Shown here piece after piece: positions 1-6,116 of a DNA stretch of 6,281 bases. Each line of letters begins with the position of its first letter. The stretch's first letter is position 1. Under the pieces are notes generated by a model. That model did no database searches and was not told the DNA's origin. It was given only the letters and a program-made list of their open reading frames with translations. Source of the stretch: an uncultured Mollicutes bacterium (GTDB lineage: Bacteria; Bacillota_I; Bacilli_A; Acholeplasmatales; Anaeroplasmataceae); assembly GCA_900547045.1 (NCBI GenBank), contig URFB01000074.1, forward strand, positions 1 through 6,281, written 5' to 3'. The position numbers and the translations under genes are program-made.

Positions 1-107
1 TCTAAATATAAAACCTTGGCCTTCGTTAGCTTATGCTCATATATAGACATATAGCATCCAATGTCAGCTAAAAGCTCTCTTTTTAAAATTGTATACCTAT
101 CACTCAT
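1..107 (-). CDS. M16C-type (presequence protease-like) metallopeptidase, N-terminal fragment
   Basis: Only the first 35 residues are inside the window; the gene continues past base 1. The start ATG (105-107) lies one base after the thrS stop codon. The fragment has a short lead-in (MSDRYTILKR), then a YEHKLTKAKVLYL stretch at residues 23-35. That stretch resembles the start of bacterial M16C zinc peptidases (the Cym1/PreP/HypA group), where a 'YEHxKTGAxLLYL' strand precedes the catalytic HxxEH helix. The catalytic residues lie outside the window, so activity cannot be judged. These enzymes typically degrade peptides of a few dozen residues. There is no good Shine-Dalgarno sequence upstream, only AAAG inside the thrS end, so translation is probably coupled to thrS and expression is expected to follow the thrS T-box. 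The family call rests on a short stretch; the reading frame and start are firm. Confidence 0.6.
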   Translation of the reverse strand, partial: MSDRYTILKRELLADIGCYMSIYEHKLTKAKVLYL

Positions 108-108
108 T

Positions 109-2031
109 TTACTTTAAATTATTTATTCTATCTTCAATTAGCTTAATAAACTCATCAATTGTAACTGTAATTTGTTCCTGATGACCATACTCACGGTATG
201 TTACAGTGTTATTGTTAACCTCATTATCACCAATTACTAAAGAATATGGAATCTTACGAGTTTGAGCCTCACGAATCTTATAGCCAAGCTTTTCATCACG
301 AGAGTCTAATTCAGTACGAATCTTATTTCTTCTTAGCTTAGTTAAAAGACTTTGAGCGTATTCACTGTGATGTTCAAGACTTACAGGAATGATTTCAACC
401 TGAGTTGGAGCTAGCCAGCAAGGGAATACACCCTTAGTTTCCTCAATTAGGAAGGCAATGAAACGATCCATTGAACCTAAAATAGCACGGTGAATTACAA
501 CTGGTCTTACCTTAGCACCATTTTCATCAATATATGTTAGCTCAAATCTTTCAGGTAGCTGATAATCTAGCTGAATAGTTGAAAGAGTAACGTCATGACC
601 AATCGCACTTCTTACCTGAACATCAAGCTTAGGACCATAGAAGGCAGCCTCACCCTTAGCCTCATAATAATCAACACCAAGGCTGTTTAATACATCACGA
701 AGCTCTGATTCAGACTTCTCCCAAAGCTCATCGTTTCCGAAATACTTTTCAGTATCATCAGGATCACGAAGTGATAATCTAAACTTATAATCCTTGAATC
801 CGAAATCCTTATATACATCAAGAATTAGCTGTACAACACCCTTAAATTCTTGAGCAATTTGATCAGGACGGCAGAAAATATGAGAGTCATTTTGACTGAA
901 GGCTCTTGTACGCTCAATACCAGTTAAAGCACCAGATGCCTCGTAACGGAAATCATTAGCGATTTCGGCAATACGAATTGGAAGCTCACGGTAAGAGTGT
1001 AGATTTTGACGATACATTACCATGTGGTGAGGACAGTTCATAGGACGTAGTACATAAGCCTCATCATCAAGCTCCATGGCAGGGAACATATCATCCTTGT
1101 AGTGAGCCCAGTGACCACTTGTCTTATAAAGCTCAACATTTCCAAGAGATGGAGTCATTACATGCTTATAGCCTAAAGCATATTCCTTATCCATAATGTA
1201 ATCAGAAAGAGCGCGACGAACGATAAAGCCGTTAGGAAGCCACATAGGAAGACCCCTACCAACTAGATCATCAAACATGAAAATACCAAGCTCCTTACCA
1301 AGCTTACGGTGATCACGTGCTTTTCTTTCCTCAAGAATTTGTAAATACTTCTCAAGATCATCAGCACTAAACCAGCAGGTACCATAAATACGAGTTAGCA
1401 TTTCATTCTTAGAATCTCCACGCCAATAAGCACCAGCTACTGATAAAAGCTTAAAATGCTTAATTAAGCCCGTAGACATAACGTGTGGTCCACGGCAAAC
1501 ATCCTTATATTCTCCTTGAGAATAAATACCAAGCTTTTCACCATCAGGAACCGCATCAATAAGTAAGCACTTATACTTATCATCCTTAAATATTTCCTTA
1601 GCGTCAGCATGTGATGCATATTCATGTGTAATAGGAAGATTTTCCTTAACAATCTTCTTCATTTCCGCTTCAATCTTAGGAAGATCATCAGCGTTAATTG
1701 CCTGAGGAATAGATAAATCGTAATAGAATCCCTCCTCAATTGCTGGTCCAACACCACATTGAGTACCAGGATATAGACGCTTAACAGCTTGGGCAAGTAA
1801 ATGCGCACAAGAGTGATTTAAAACCTCAAAAGCCTCAGGTAAATCATTTGTAATAAGCTCAAGAGTACAATCATGCGTAATAGGGCTCTTTAAATCTACT
1901 AATTCGCCATCAACACGAGCTACAACACACTTTTTAGCTAGTGATTGTGATAATTCACGAGCAAGCTCAATAATTAATTTTCCAGATTCAACCTCTTTAA
2001 TTGAACCATCCTTAAGAGTAACCTTAATCAT
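109..2031 (-). CDS. thrS: threonine--tRNA ligase (ThrRS)
   Basis: Cytoplasmic class II aminoacyl-tRNA synthetase that charges tRNA-Thr with threonine using ATP; 640 aa, the usual bacterial length. Domain order is complete: TGS domain (about 1-62); editing domain that hydrolyses Ser-tRNA-Thr (about 65-225), with its two motifs H73-x3-H77 and C179-x3-H183; catalytic core (about 240-535); C-terminal anticodon-binding domain (about 541-640). The catalytic zinc ligands are recognisable as C333 (RPMNCPHH), H384 (NDSHIF) and H514 (VIHRAILGS), and class II motif 2 is present (FRYEASGAL...ERTRAF). The ATG at 2029-2031 is chosen because GGAGG (2038-2042) sits 6 nt upstream and the TGS domain begins directly. 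A longer in-frame start at 2094 would lie inside the T-box and its terminator. The gene has its own promoter and T-box leader and runs straight into the peptidase gene at 107. Confidence 0.98.
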   Translation of the reverse strand: MIKVTLKDGSIKEVESGKLIIELARELSQSLAKKCVVARVDGELVDLKSPITHDCTLELITNDLPEAFEVLNHSCAHLLAQAVKRLYPGTQCGVGPAIEEGFYYDLSIPQAINADDLPKIEAEMKKIVKENLPITHEYASHADAKEIFKDDKYKCLLIDAVPDGEKLGIYSQGEYKDVCRGPHVMSTGLIKHFKLLSVAGAYWRGDSKNEMLTRIYGTCWFSADDLEKYLQILEERKARDHRKLGKELGIFMFDDLVGRGLPMWLPNGFIVRRALSDYIMDKEYALGYKHVMTPSLGNVELYKTSGHWAHYKDDMFPAMELDDEAYVLRPMNCPHHMVMYRQNLHSYRELPIRIAEIANDFRYEASGALTGIERTRAFSQNDSHIFCRPDQIAQEFKGVVQLILDVYKDFGFKDYKFRLSLRDPDDTEKYFGNDELWEKSESELRDVLNSLGVDYYEAKGEAAFYGPKLDVQVRSAIGHDVTLSTIQLDYQLPERFELTYIDENGAKVRPVVIHRAILGSMDRFIAFLIEETKGVFPCWLAPTQVEIIPVSLEHHSEYAQSLLTKLRRNKIRTELDSRDEKLGYKIREAQTRKIPYSLVIGDNEVNNNTVTYREYGHQEQITVTIDEFIKLIEDRINNLK

Positions 2032-2037
2032 AAAAAA

Positions 2038-2042
2038 CCTCC
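2038..2042 (-). promoter_or_regulatory. thrS ribosome binding site (GGAGG)
   Basis: Reads GGAGG on the minus strand, 6 nt before the ATG at 2031. It lies just after the T-run of the leader terminator, so it is transcribed only on read-through. It decides the thrS start over the in-frame ATG at 2094. Confidence 0.9.
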
Positions 2043-2045
2043 ATA

Positions 2046-2078
2046 AAATAAAAAAAATCGTCCTAACGAAAGGACGAT
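2046..2078 (-). terminator. T-box intrinsic terminator of the thrS leader
   Basis: An 8-bp perfect stem (2071-2078 with 2057-2064; AUCGUCCU / AGGACGAU) with a 6-nt loop is followed by a U-run on the minus-strand transcript. The 5' arm includes the CCUU (2070-2073) expected to pair with AAGG (2095-2098) of the T-box sequence. Terminator and antiterminator are therefore mutually exclusive, as in classical transcriptional T-boxes. It should also catch read-through from the upstream dpaA-like/GNAT genes. Confidence 0.93.
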
Positions 2079-2260
2079 ATAATCGCGGTACCACCTTAAT
2101 TTTAGGCCATTGCCTAACACCTCAAAATTCTTAACGCGAATTACACGAGCTATGTTTCCATAGTATCTCCCTGGTAGTAGTTTAATAATAGTCCTTGGTA
2201 GCTTTCACCATCCTACCTTCGCTTAAGGCTTTCTTAATAAACCATATCCATCTCATCGAC
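2050..2260 (-). ncRNA. T-box leader (tRNA-Thr-sensing riboswitch) upstream of thrS
   Basis: This is a cis-acting leader RNA that binds tRNA-Thr. Uncharged tRNA stabilises the antiterminator and lets transcription enter thrS; charged tRNA leads to termination at 2046-2078. The diagnostic sequence AAGGUGGUACCGCG is at 2084-2097, with the acceptor-binding UGGU at 2090-2093, which predicts a tRNA with A73CCA. The distal Stem I is visible as GGUAG...CUACC (2197-2217) around the conserved GAUGGUG region. The expected specifier region contains ACUACUACC (2173-2181), so the specifier is a Thr codon, ACU or ACC; I cannot settle which by eye. Further hairpins lie at 2150-2163 (CUAUG GAAA CAUAG) and 2102-2117 (UUAGGC/GCCUAA). 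The 5' end is placed from the promoter and is approximate. Confidence 0.95.
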
Positions 2261-2266
2261 ATTTAA

Positions 2267-2295
2267 AGTATAAAACTTTTTTTTACTAGAGTCAA
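2267..2295 (-). promoter_or_regulatory. sigma-A-type promoter for the thrS leader
   Basis: On the minus strand, TTGACT (2290-2295) is separated by exactly 17 nt from TATACT (2267-2272), each one mismatch from the vegetative consensus. The spacer includes an A8 run. Transcription should start near 2260, just before the T-box Stem I. The -35 box lies only 9 nt after the stop codon of the GNAT gene, so thrS has its own strong promoter even though no terminator separates it from the genes upstream. Confidence 0.87.
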
Positions 2296-2304
2296 TAGTA
2301 AAAA

Positions 2305-2745
2305 TTAAATATCCCTTCTTTGAATCGTTAAATTAGCTATTCCATCAGAAACATTAAAGCCTAAGGAATTCCAAAATTCGATAATTTGAGGCTTATTAGC
2401 TCTTTTATCTAAAACAACACGGCTATACTCCTTTAGGGCAAGGCAAATAAAATCACGCATAATTTCTTTTCCAATTTCAAAATTATGATAGGCCTTATCA
2501 AGCAAAAAATAATTAATATAAACATCTCCTAATTTAGGATAGTCTAGGTAGCAATCAAGTAGCCCACAATAATTTTGACCAACCTTAATTAGAAAAAATT
2601 TACGACATTTAGCTTCAGCTATATTAGATAAATTATATAATTCCTCGCCACTTTTAATATTTTTATTTGCCATATAATCTAAATTGTTTTTATAAAGGCT
2701 ATAAAGCTCATCTAAATTACTTTCATTTATATACTCTATTTCCAT
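2305..2745 (-). CDS. GNAT-family N-acetyltransferase-like protein
   Basis: A small cytoplasmic protein of 146 aa from this start, in the usual size range of single-domain GNAT enzymes, which move an acetyl group from acetyl-CoA to an amine. The fold is recognisable from the strand-turn-helix of motif A (about 75-100, INYFLLDKAYHNFEIGKEIM) and the C-terminal motif B (about 117-130, NKPQIIEFWNSLGF). The pyrophosphate-binding loop, normally [RQ]xxGx[GA], is degraded: only G92 remains, with H, N, F and E in the preceding positions. The substrate is unknown. ATG 2745 is preferred because AGGA (2752-2755) lies 6 nt upstream and the family's first strand starts there. A longer form from 2793 (162 aa) is open, overlaps the upstream stop as ATGA, but has no good ribosome binding site; an ATG at 2772 is also possible. 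It appears co-transcribed with the dpaA-like gene. Confidence 0.82.
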   Translation of the reverse strand: MEIEYINESNLDELYSLYKNNLDYMANKNIKSGEELYNLSNIAEAKCRKFFLIKVGQNYCGLLDCYLDYPKLGDVYINYFLLDKAYHNFEIGKEIMRDFICLALKEYSRVVLDKRANKPQIIEFWNSLGFNVSDGIANLTIQRRDI

Positions 2746-2751
2746 TAGTTT

Positions 2752-2755
2752 TCCT
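2752..2755 (-). promoter_or_regulatory. ribosome binding site favouring the GNAT start at 2745
   Basis: Minus-strand AGGA, 6 nt before the ATG at 2745. The two upstream in-frame ATGs have weaker signals: 2793 has none at proper distance, and 2772 has AAGGA at 9 nt. This is the main reason for the shorter annotation. Confidence 0.5.
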
Positions 2756-2789
2756 AAATCTTCTAAAAACATACCCTCAAATCCTTTTT

Positions 2790-3554
2790 TCATAGCATTT
2801 TTTTAATTGTAAAATACAAAACCTCTCCTGCTTCCTTAGGAATAAGGCTTGGAAGCTTTGGTAAAATTTCAACCTTAAAATGAAAAGACTGAGCGTCGTC
2901 TAAACAAAAGCCATATGGGTATGATGCTATATCATAAAGCTTAGCCTGATATTTTAAATTTGAAAACATTGAGCCTTTTATCAAATTAAAGTCAACTGTA
3001 TTTATTATTATATCATATTTAGATAAATTATTCAAATTTTCATATTCGATGCCCTTACAGTATAGCTCCTTAATGTCGTGTCTGTCCTTACAATAGATGG
3101 CAATATTTTGATTAAAGCTCTTAAGCATTTGATAAATTGCTCTAGCACAGTAGCCGCTTCCTAAAATTAAAATATTTAGCTTCATAATTGAATCATCAAA
3201 ATCATTTAGAATTCTTTTAATTAATACATAGGCTGTAAGCTTAGCATTTTCCCAAGCATAAAATGGCTCATCTAGATAGCTTTTAAGCTTTATATCATCA
3301 TTTTGACAAATATTTTTTAAATCATCATTAATTTTCCCAGCAATTATCAGCTTAACATTATTATTAGCTAGGATATCGCGCAAATTAATCGCGGAATCCT
3401 TGACAAATAAAAAGCGGTCAACGCCTCCAATCGGTAAAATTAAAAGATCAATATCCTTAAAATCCTCTAATCTATCACTATATATTACGCCCTCCTTAAA
3501 ATATGTACTCATATATAGGAATCTTTTATCACTTGTTTTTACTATTCCTATCAT
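2790..3554 (-). CDS. divergent dipicolinate synthase subunit A-like (DpaA/SpoVFA family) protein
   Basis: 254 aa, shorter than Bacillus DpaA (about 297). It has an N-terminal alpha/beta domain (about 1-95, with LLILPIGG at 37-44), then a Rossmann domain with the nucleotide loop GSGYCA at 132-137. The C-terminal part follows DpaA closely: YDIIINTV (180-187), LYDIASYPYG (206-215) and LPKLPSLIPKEAGEVL (231-246), matching DpaA's 'INTIP', 'LDLASRPGG' and 'LPGxxAPKTAGxIL'. In sporeformers DpaA and DpaB together make dipicolinic acid in the mother cell. Here no dpaB follows; a GNAT gene does. Motifs that differ from DpaA are the NADP loop (GxGRTG becomes GSGYCA), the 'IPTxEG' segment (here NAKLTAY, 103-109) and SRPGG (here SYPYG). 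It may be a drifted DpaA or a repurposed dehydrogenase. The start is firm: GGTGAT lies just upstream and an in-frame stop immediately precedes the ATG. Confidence 0.77.
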   Translation of the reverse strand: MIGIVKTSDKRFLYMSTYFKEGVIYSDRLEDFKDIDLLILPIGGVDRFLFVKDSAINLRDILANNNVKLIIAGKINDDLKNICQNDDIKLKSYLDEPFYAWENAKLTAYVLIKRILNDFDDSIMKLNILILGSGYCARAIYQMLKSFNQNIAIYCKDRHDIKELYCKGIEYENLNNLSKYDIIINTVDFNLIKGSMFSNLKYQAKLYDIASYPYGFCLDDAQSFHFKVEILPKLPSLIPKEAGEVLYFTIKKML

Positions 3555-3610
3555 TCAATCACCATTTTATGTTATGATTTTTTTTATTTTTTGTGTTTAA
3601 TTTAAAGCAT

Positions 3611-3643
3611 AACGCTAAAAATATAGTCGAAAATGCTAAAAAT
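3611..3643. repeat. pair of 12-bp direct repeats, 21-bp period
   Basis: AACGCTAAAAAT (3611-3622) and AATGCTAAAAAT (3632-3643) differ at one base and start 21 bp apart, close to two turns of the DNA helix. AGCATAA (3606-3612) and TTATGCT (3643-3649) flank them as an inverted repeat. The arrangement could be a regulator binding site, but in AT-rich DNA chance is a real alternative. Confidence 0.4.
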
Positions 3644-3656
3644 TATGCTATCATAA

Positions 3657-3665
3657 AGGAAGGTG
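3657..3665 (+). promoter_or_regulatory. recU ribosome binding site
   Basis: AGGAAGGTG, 5 nt before the ATG at 3671. It fixes the recU start there rather than at the in-frame ATG at 3593, which lacks such a site and would add 26 residues of low-complexity, Asn/Lys-rich sequence. Confidence 0.85.
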
Positions 3666-3670
3666 ATAAT

Positions 3671-4249
3671 ATGAACTTACCAATAAAAAGAAAAGAAATT
3701 AAGAAGCAAGTAAATATGGCTAATAAGGGAATGGATTTAGAGGAAATTGTTAATGAATCTAATGAATATTATTTAGTAAATGACATGGCAGTCATTCACA
3801 AAAAGCCCATCCCCGTACAAATTGTCCATGTTAATTATCCAGCCAGAAATAAGGCGGTTATAACTGAGGCTTATTATAAAACTCCATCAACAACGGATTA
3901 CAATGGTATTTATAAGGGCTATTATATTGATTTTGATTGTAAGGAATGCAATAGCCTTAGCTCTTTTCCTCTTAAGAATGTTCACCCTCATCAGGTTGAG
4001 CATTTAAAGGCTATTAAACGCCATAAGGGGGTTGCCTTCTTATTAATTGAATTCATTAAATATGATGAATATTACTTGCTTGATATTGATGATTTTCTTC
4101 CTTTTTGGGACAGCTCATTTAAAGGCGAGCGAAAATCGATTAGCTATGAATCAATCAAGTCGCTTGGTATTCCGGTCTATCTTGGCTTCAGACCAAGAAT
4201 TGATTATCTTAAGGGTGTTGACGCTTTAATTGAAAGGCTTAAAAAATAA
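3671..4249 (+). CDS. recU: Holliday junction resolvase RecU
   Basis: 192 aa, close to the Bacillus protein (about 206). RecU is a homodimeric PD-(D/E)xK nuclease that cleaves four-way junctions in recombinational repair and chromosome segregation. The family signature is strong: NKGMDLEEIVNESNEYYL (18-35), AVIHKKPIPVQIV (40-52), VNYP (54-57), STTDYNGIYKG (73-83), YIDFDCKE (85-92), SFPLKNVHPHQVEH (98-111) and PRIDYL (175-180). Catalytic positions by comparison with B. subtilis are D76 (D88), D89 (E101) and K91 (K103). The Glu-to-Asp change at the second acidic position is unusual but fits the D/E choice of the motif. The N-terminus is about 13 residues shorter than in Bacillus. The start is set by the ribosome binding site at 3657-3665. 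The last 20 nt overlap the PBP gene, the same gene order as recU-ponA in B. subtilis, which implies co-expression. Confidence 0.97.
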   Translation: MNLPIKRKEIKKQVNMANKGMDLEEIVNESNEYYLVNDMAVIHKKPIPVQIVHVNYPARNKAVITEAYYKTPSTTDYNGIYKGYYIDFDCKECNSLSSFPLKNVHPHQVEHLKAIKRHKGVAFLLIEFIKYDEYYLLDIDDFLPFWDSSFKGERKSISYESIKSLGIPVYLGFRPRIDYLKGVDALIERLKK

Positions 4250-6116
4250 AATCATTTTTCTTTTAGCATTTTTTAATTGCAGTATTATCATTTATTTGAT
4301 AATTATTATCTCAAGCCTTCCTGAAATTAAAGCCGCTGATTTTTATCCTACTAAGGATGTTACAATCCTTGACTGCGAAGGAAGCCTGATTAATCATCTT
4401 CCAACCTTCAAATCCGATATTTCCTATGAGGAAATCCCTCAAAATGTTATTAATGCATTAGTATCAGTTGAGGATGAGGCCTTCTTTATTCATAATGGTG
4501 TTAATCCTAAAAGAATTGCTAAGGCAATTTTAACTGATTTAAAATCTCACTATGCTAAGGAGGGCGCCTCTACTATTACCCAGCAGCTAATTAAAAATGC
4601 CTATCTTTCAAGTGAAAAAAGCATTAACCGTAAGGTTAAGGAAATGATTTTAGCTATTAAGCTTGAAGGAATTCTTCCCAAATCGGATATTATAAGCTAT
4701 TATCTTAACAATGTTTTATTTTCCGATAATATCTATGGCATCTATAATGCGTCCTTATACTTCTTTGATAAAAAGCCATCACTACTTACTGTTGATGAGG
4801 CGGCCACCCTCGTGGGCTTAATTCAGCTTCCTAATAAATATAATCCTTATAAAAATATAAATGAGGCTATTTTAAGAAGAGATGTTGTATTAAAGGCGAT
4901 GTATAAAAATAGCTTCTTAACCCTAGAGGAGCTTAATTTATATCGAAGTCAAAGCCTTAAGAATAAGCTTAAAAAGAATGAGCTATTTGAAAATACATCA
5001 TACTTTAATCCCTATCTTGATTTAATTGAAAATAAAAGCCAATCTGTAAATACCTACATGAATAAAGAAATTCAATACACGCTTTATGAAATCGCCACCA
5101 ACAAGCTTGGCTTCCTCCCCGATGATAAAATTAATATCGGCATGGTAGCCATTGATAATCATACAGCAGGTATTTTAGGTATTTTTGGCAACAGGAGCAC
5201 AGCTAAAAAAACGATTAACAACGCTTTAGTTAAGCGCCATATGGCCTCAACCATGAAGCCCTTAGTTGATTATCTTCCTTATTTTGAAAAAACAGTCTCA
5301 TCTCCTGCTGAGGTGGTAATTGATGAGGAATATTCCTATTCTGATGGTAGTCCTTTAAAAAATTGGGACTCACTTTATAAGGGAGCTATATCAATAAGGC
5401 AGGCTCTAAGAGAATCAAGAAATATTCCTGCACTTAAGATTTTTCAAAAAACATCTGAGACTGATAAGCTAAGTATTTTAGCAAGGCTTGGGCTTGATGT
5501 ACCAGAAAGCCTATATGAGGCGGACGCGATTGGCTGTGGAAATGGTCTTTATTCTTTGCTTGATGTAGCTAATGCCTATTTGTGCTTTGCCAATAATGGT
5601 AAATTTAAAAAAGCAAGCTATATGCTAAATGATGAGCCCTTTATCGAAGCTATTAAGCCCTCCTCTGCTTTTTTCATTAATAATATTTTACACGATGTCT
5701 TTAGATCAAGCGAATTTATTCCCCAAAACACCTATATGATGGCTAAAACCGGTCAGACTAATTATGATAAAAAAACGGCTCAAAAATATGGAATTCCTGT
5801 AAACGCAACTAAGGATTCCTTTGTAATTAGCTATACTAAGGATATAACATTTGGCTGCTATATAGGCTATGATAAAATTGACCATGATTCCTATCTAGAT
5901 AGGGTAAAGACCCAAATTCCTCGAAAAATAATGGCTTATTTTATGAAAAAATTTCAAAAAAATGTTGAGGCTCCCTCTACTCCTGATGATGTAGTAAAAG
6001 AAAAATGTAGTATTATTAATAAAGCGCTATATTTAGATGAGTCAGGTATTTATGAATATTTTTTAAAGGATGCTTTACCTCCTAAATATAAGGAGCATAA
6101 TTATATAAAAATATAG
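4230..6116 (+). CDS. bifunctional class A penicillin-binding protein (PBP1A-type)
   Basis: 628 aa membrane-anchored peptidoglycan synthase that polymerises lipid II and cross-links the strands outside the membrane. It has a very short cytoplasmic tail (1-6), one membrane helix (about 7-29), and a GT51 glycosyltransferase domain (about 50-225) with all motifs: EDEAFFIHNG (catalytic E81), GASTITQQLIKN (112-123), RKVKE (E138), KSDIISYYLNNV (151-162) and RRDVVL (216-221). The transpeptidase domain (about 300-575) has S340-T-M-K343, S396-R-N398 and K506-T-G508. It is short for the class (B. subtilis PBP1 about 914 aa), with no C-terminal PASTA or FN3 extension. The start is TTG at 4230: an in-frame stop (4227-4229) immediately precedes it, no ATG or GTG lies before the membrane helix, and AAGGGTG (4211-4217) is 12 nt upstream, rather far. 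It overlaps recU by 20 nt, suggesting coupled translation. It corresponds by position to ponA. Confidence 0.95.
   Translation: MKGLKNKIIFLLAFFNCSIIIYLIIIISSLPEIKAADFYPTKDVTILDCEGSLINHLPTFKSDISYEEIPQNVINALVSVEDEAFFIHNGVNPKRIAKAILTDLKSHYAKEGASTITQQLIKNAYLSSEKSINRKVKEMILAIKLEGILPKSDIISYYLNNVLFSDNIYGIYNASLYFFDKKPSLLTVDEAATLVGLIQLPNKYNPYKNINEAILRRDVVLKAMYKNSFLTLEELNLYRSQSLKNKLKKNELFENTSYFNPYLDLIENKSQSVNTYMNKEIQYTLYEIATNKLGFLPDDKINIGMVAIDNHTAGILGIFGNRSTAKKTINNALVKRHMASTMKPLVDYLPYFEKTVSSPAEVVIDEEYSYSDGSPLKNWDSLYKGAISIRQALRESRNIPALKIFQKTSETDKLSILARLGLDVPESLYEADAIGCGNGLYSLLDVANAYLCFANNGKFKKASYMLNDEPFIEAIKPSSAFFINNILHDVFRSSEFIPQNTYMMAKTGQTNYDKKTAQKYGIPVNATKDSFVISYTKDITFGCYIGYDKIDHDSYLDRVKTQIPRKIMAYFMKKFQKNVEAPSTPDDVVKEKCSIINKALYLDESGIYEYFLKDALPPKYKEHNYIKI

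Larger units (their letters stand above)
3555..3670. promoter_or_regulatory. divergent intergenic region between the dpaA-like gene and recU
   Basis: 116 bases that must serve two genes pointing apart. I see no convincing -35/-10 pair in either direction. The best plus-strand candidates are TATAGT (3622-3627) and TGCTATCAT (3646-3654, extended -10 form), both with poor -35 boxes; the second sits so close to the recU ribosome binding site that it is doubtful. On the minus strand the dpaA-like leader is A-rich (3577-3592), with ribosome binding site GGTGAT at 3558-3563. The region also contains the direct repeats listed separately. Confidence 0.5.

Noticed and set aside
1464..1652. Open frame of 62 codons on the minus strand within thrS
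   Set aside because: It lies wholly inside thrS in another frame, with no family resemblance and no ribosome binding site of note.
2032..2094. N-terminal extension of thrS from an in-frame ATG at 2094
   Set aside because: It would translate the T-box and its terminator, has no ribosome binding site, and adds 21 residues not seen in ThrRS. GGAGG at 2038-2042 marks the start at 2031.
3568..3593. Mother-cell sigma-K-like promoter for the dpaA-like gene (AC, about 16 nt, CATAACATA on the minus strand)
   Set aside because: The CATANNNTA match is tempting for a DpaA relative, but the predicted start would fall inside the GGTGAT ribosome binding site, and such matches are common in AT-rich DNA. 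5'-end mapping would settle it.
3400..3600. Open frame of 66 codons on the plus strand antisense to the dpaA-like gene
   Set aside because: It is antisense shadow of a gene with clear homology; there is no start signal and its end is hydrophobic low-complexity sequence from the A/T-rich leader.
3593..3661. Strong vegetative promoter for recU
   Set aside because: TATAGT and TATCAT -10-like boxes exist, but neither has a fair -35 at 16-18 nt, so no specific promoter is annotated.
3593..3670. Longer RecU start at 3593
   Set aside because: The extra 26 residues do not match RecU and no Shine-Dalgarno precedes them, whereas AGGAAGGTG sits 5 nt before the ATG at 3671.
4047..4229. Open frame of 60 codons within recU
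   Set aside because: It sits in another frame of recU, with no ribosome binding site and no recognisable motif.
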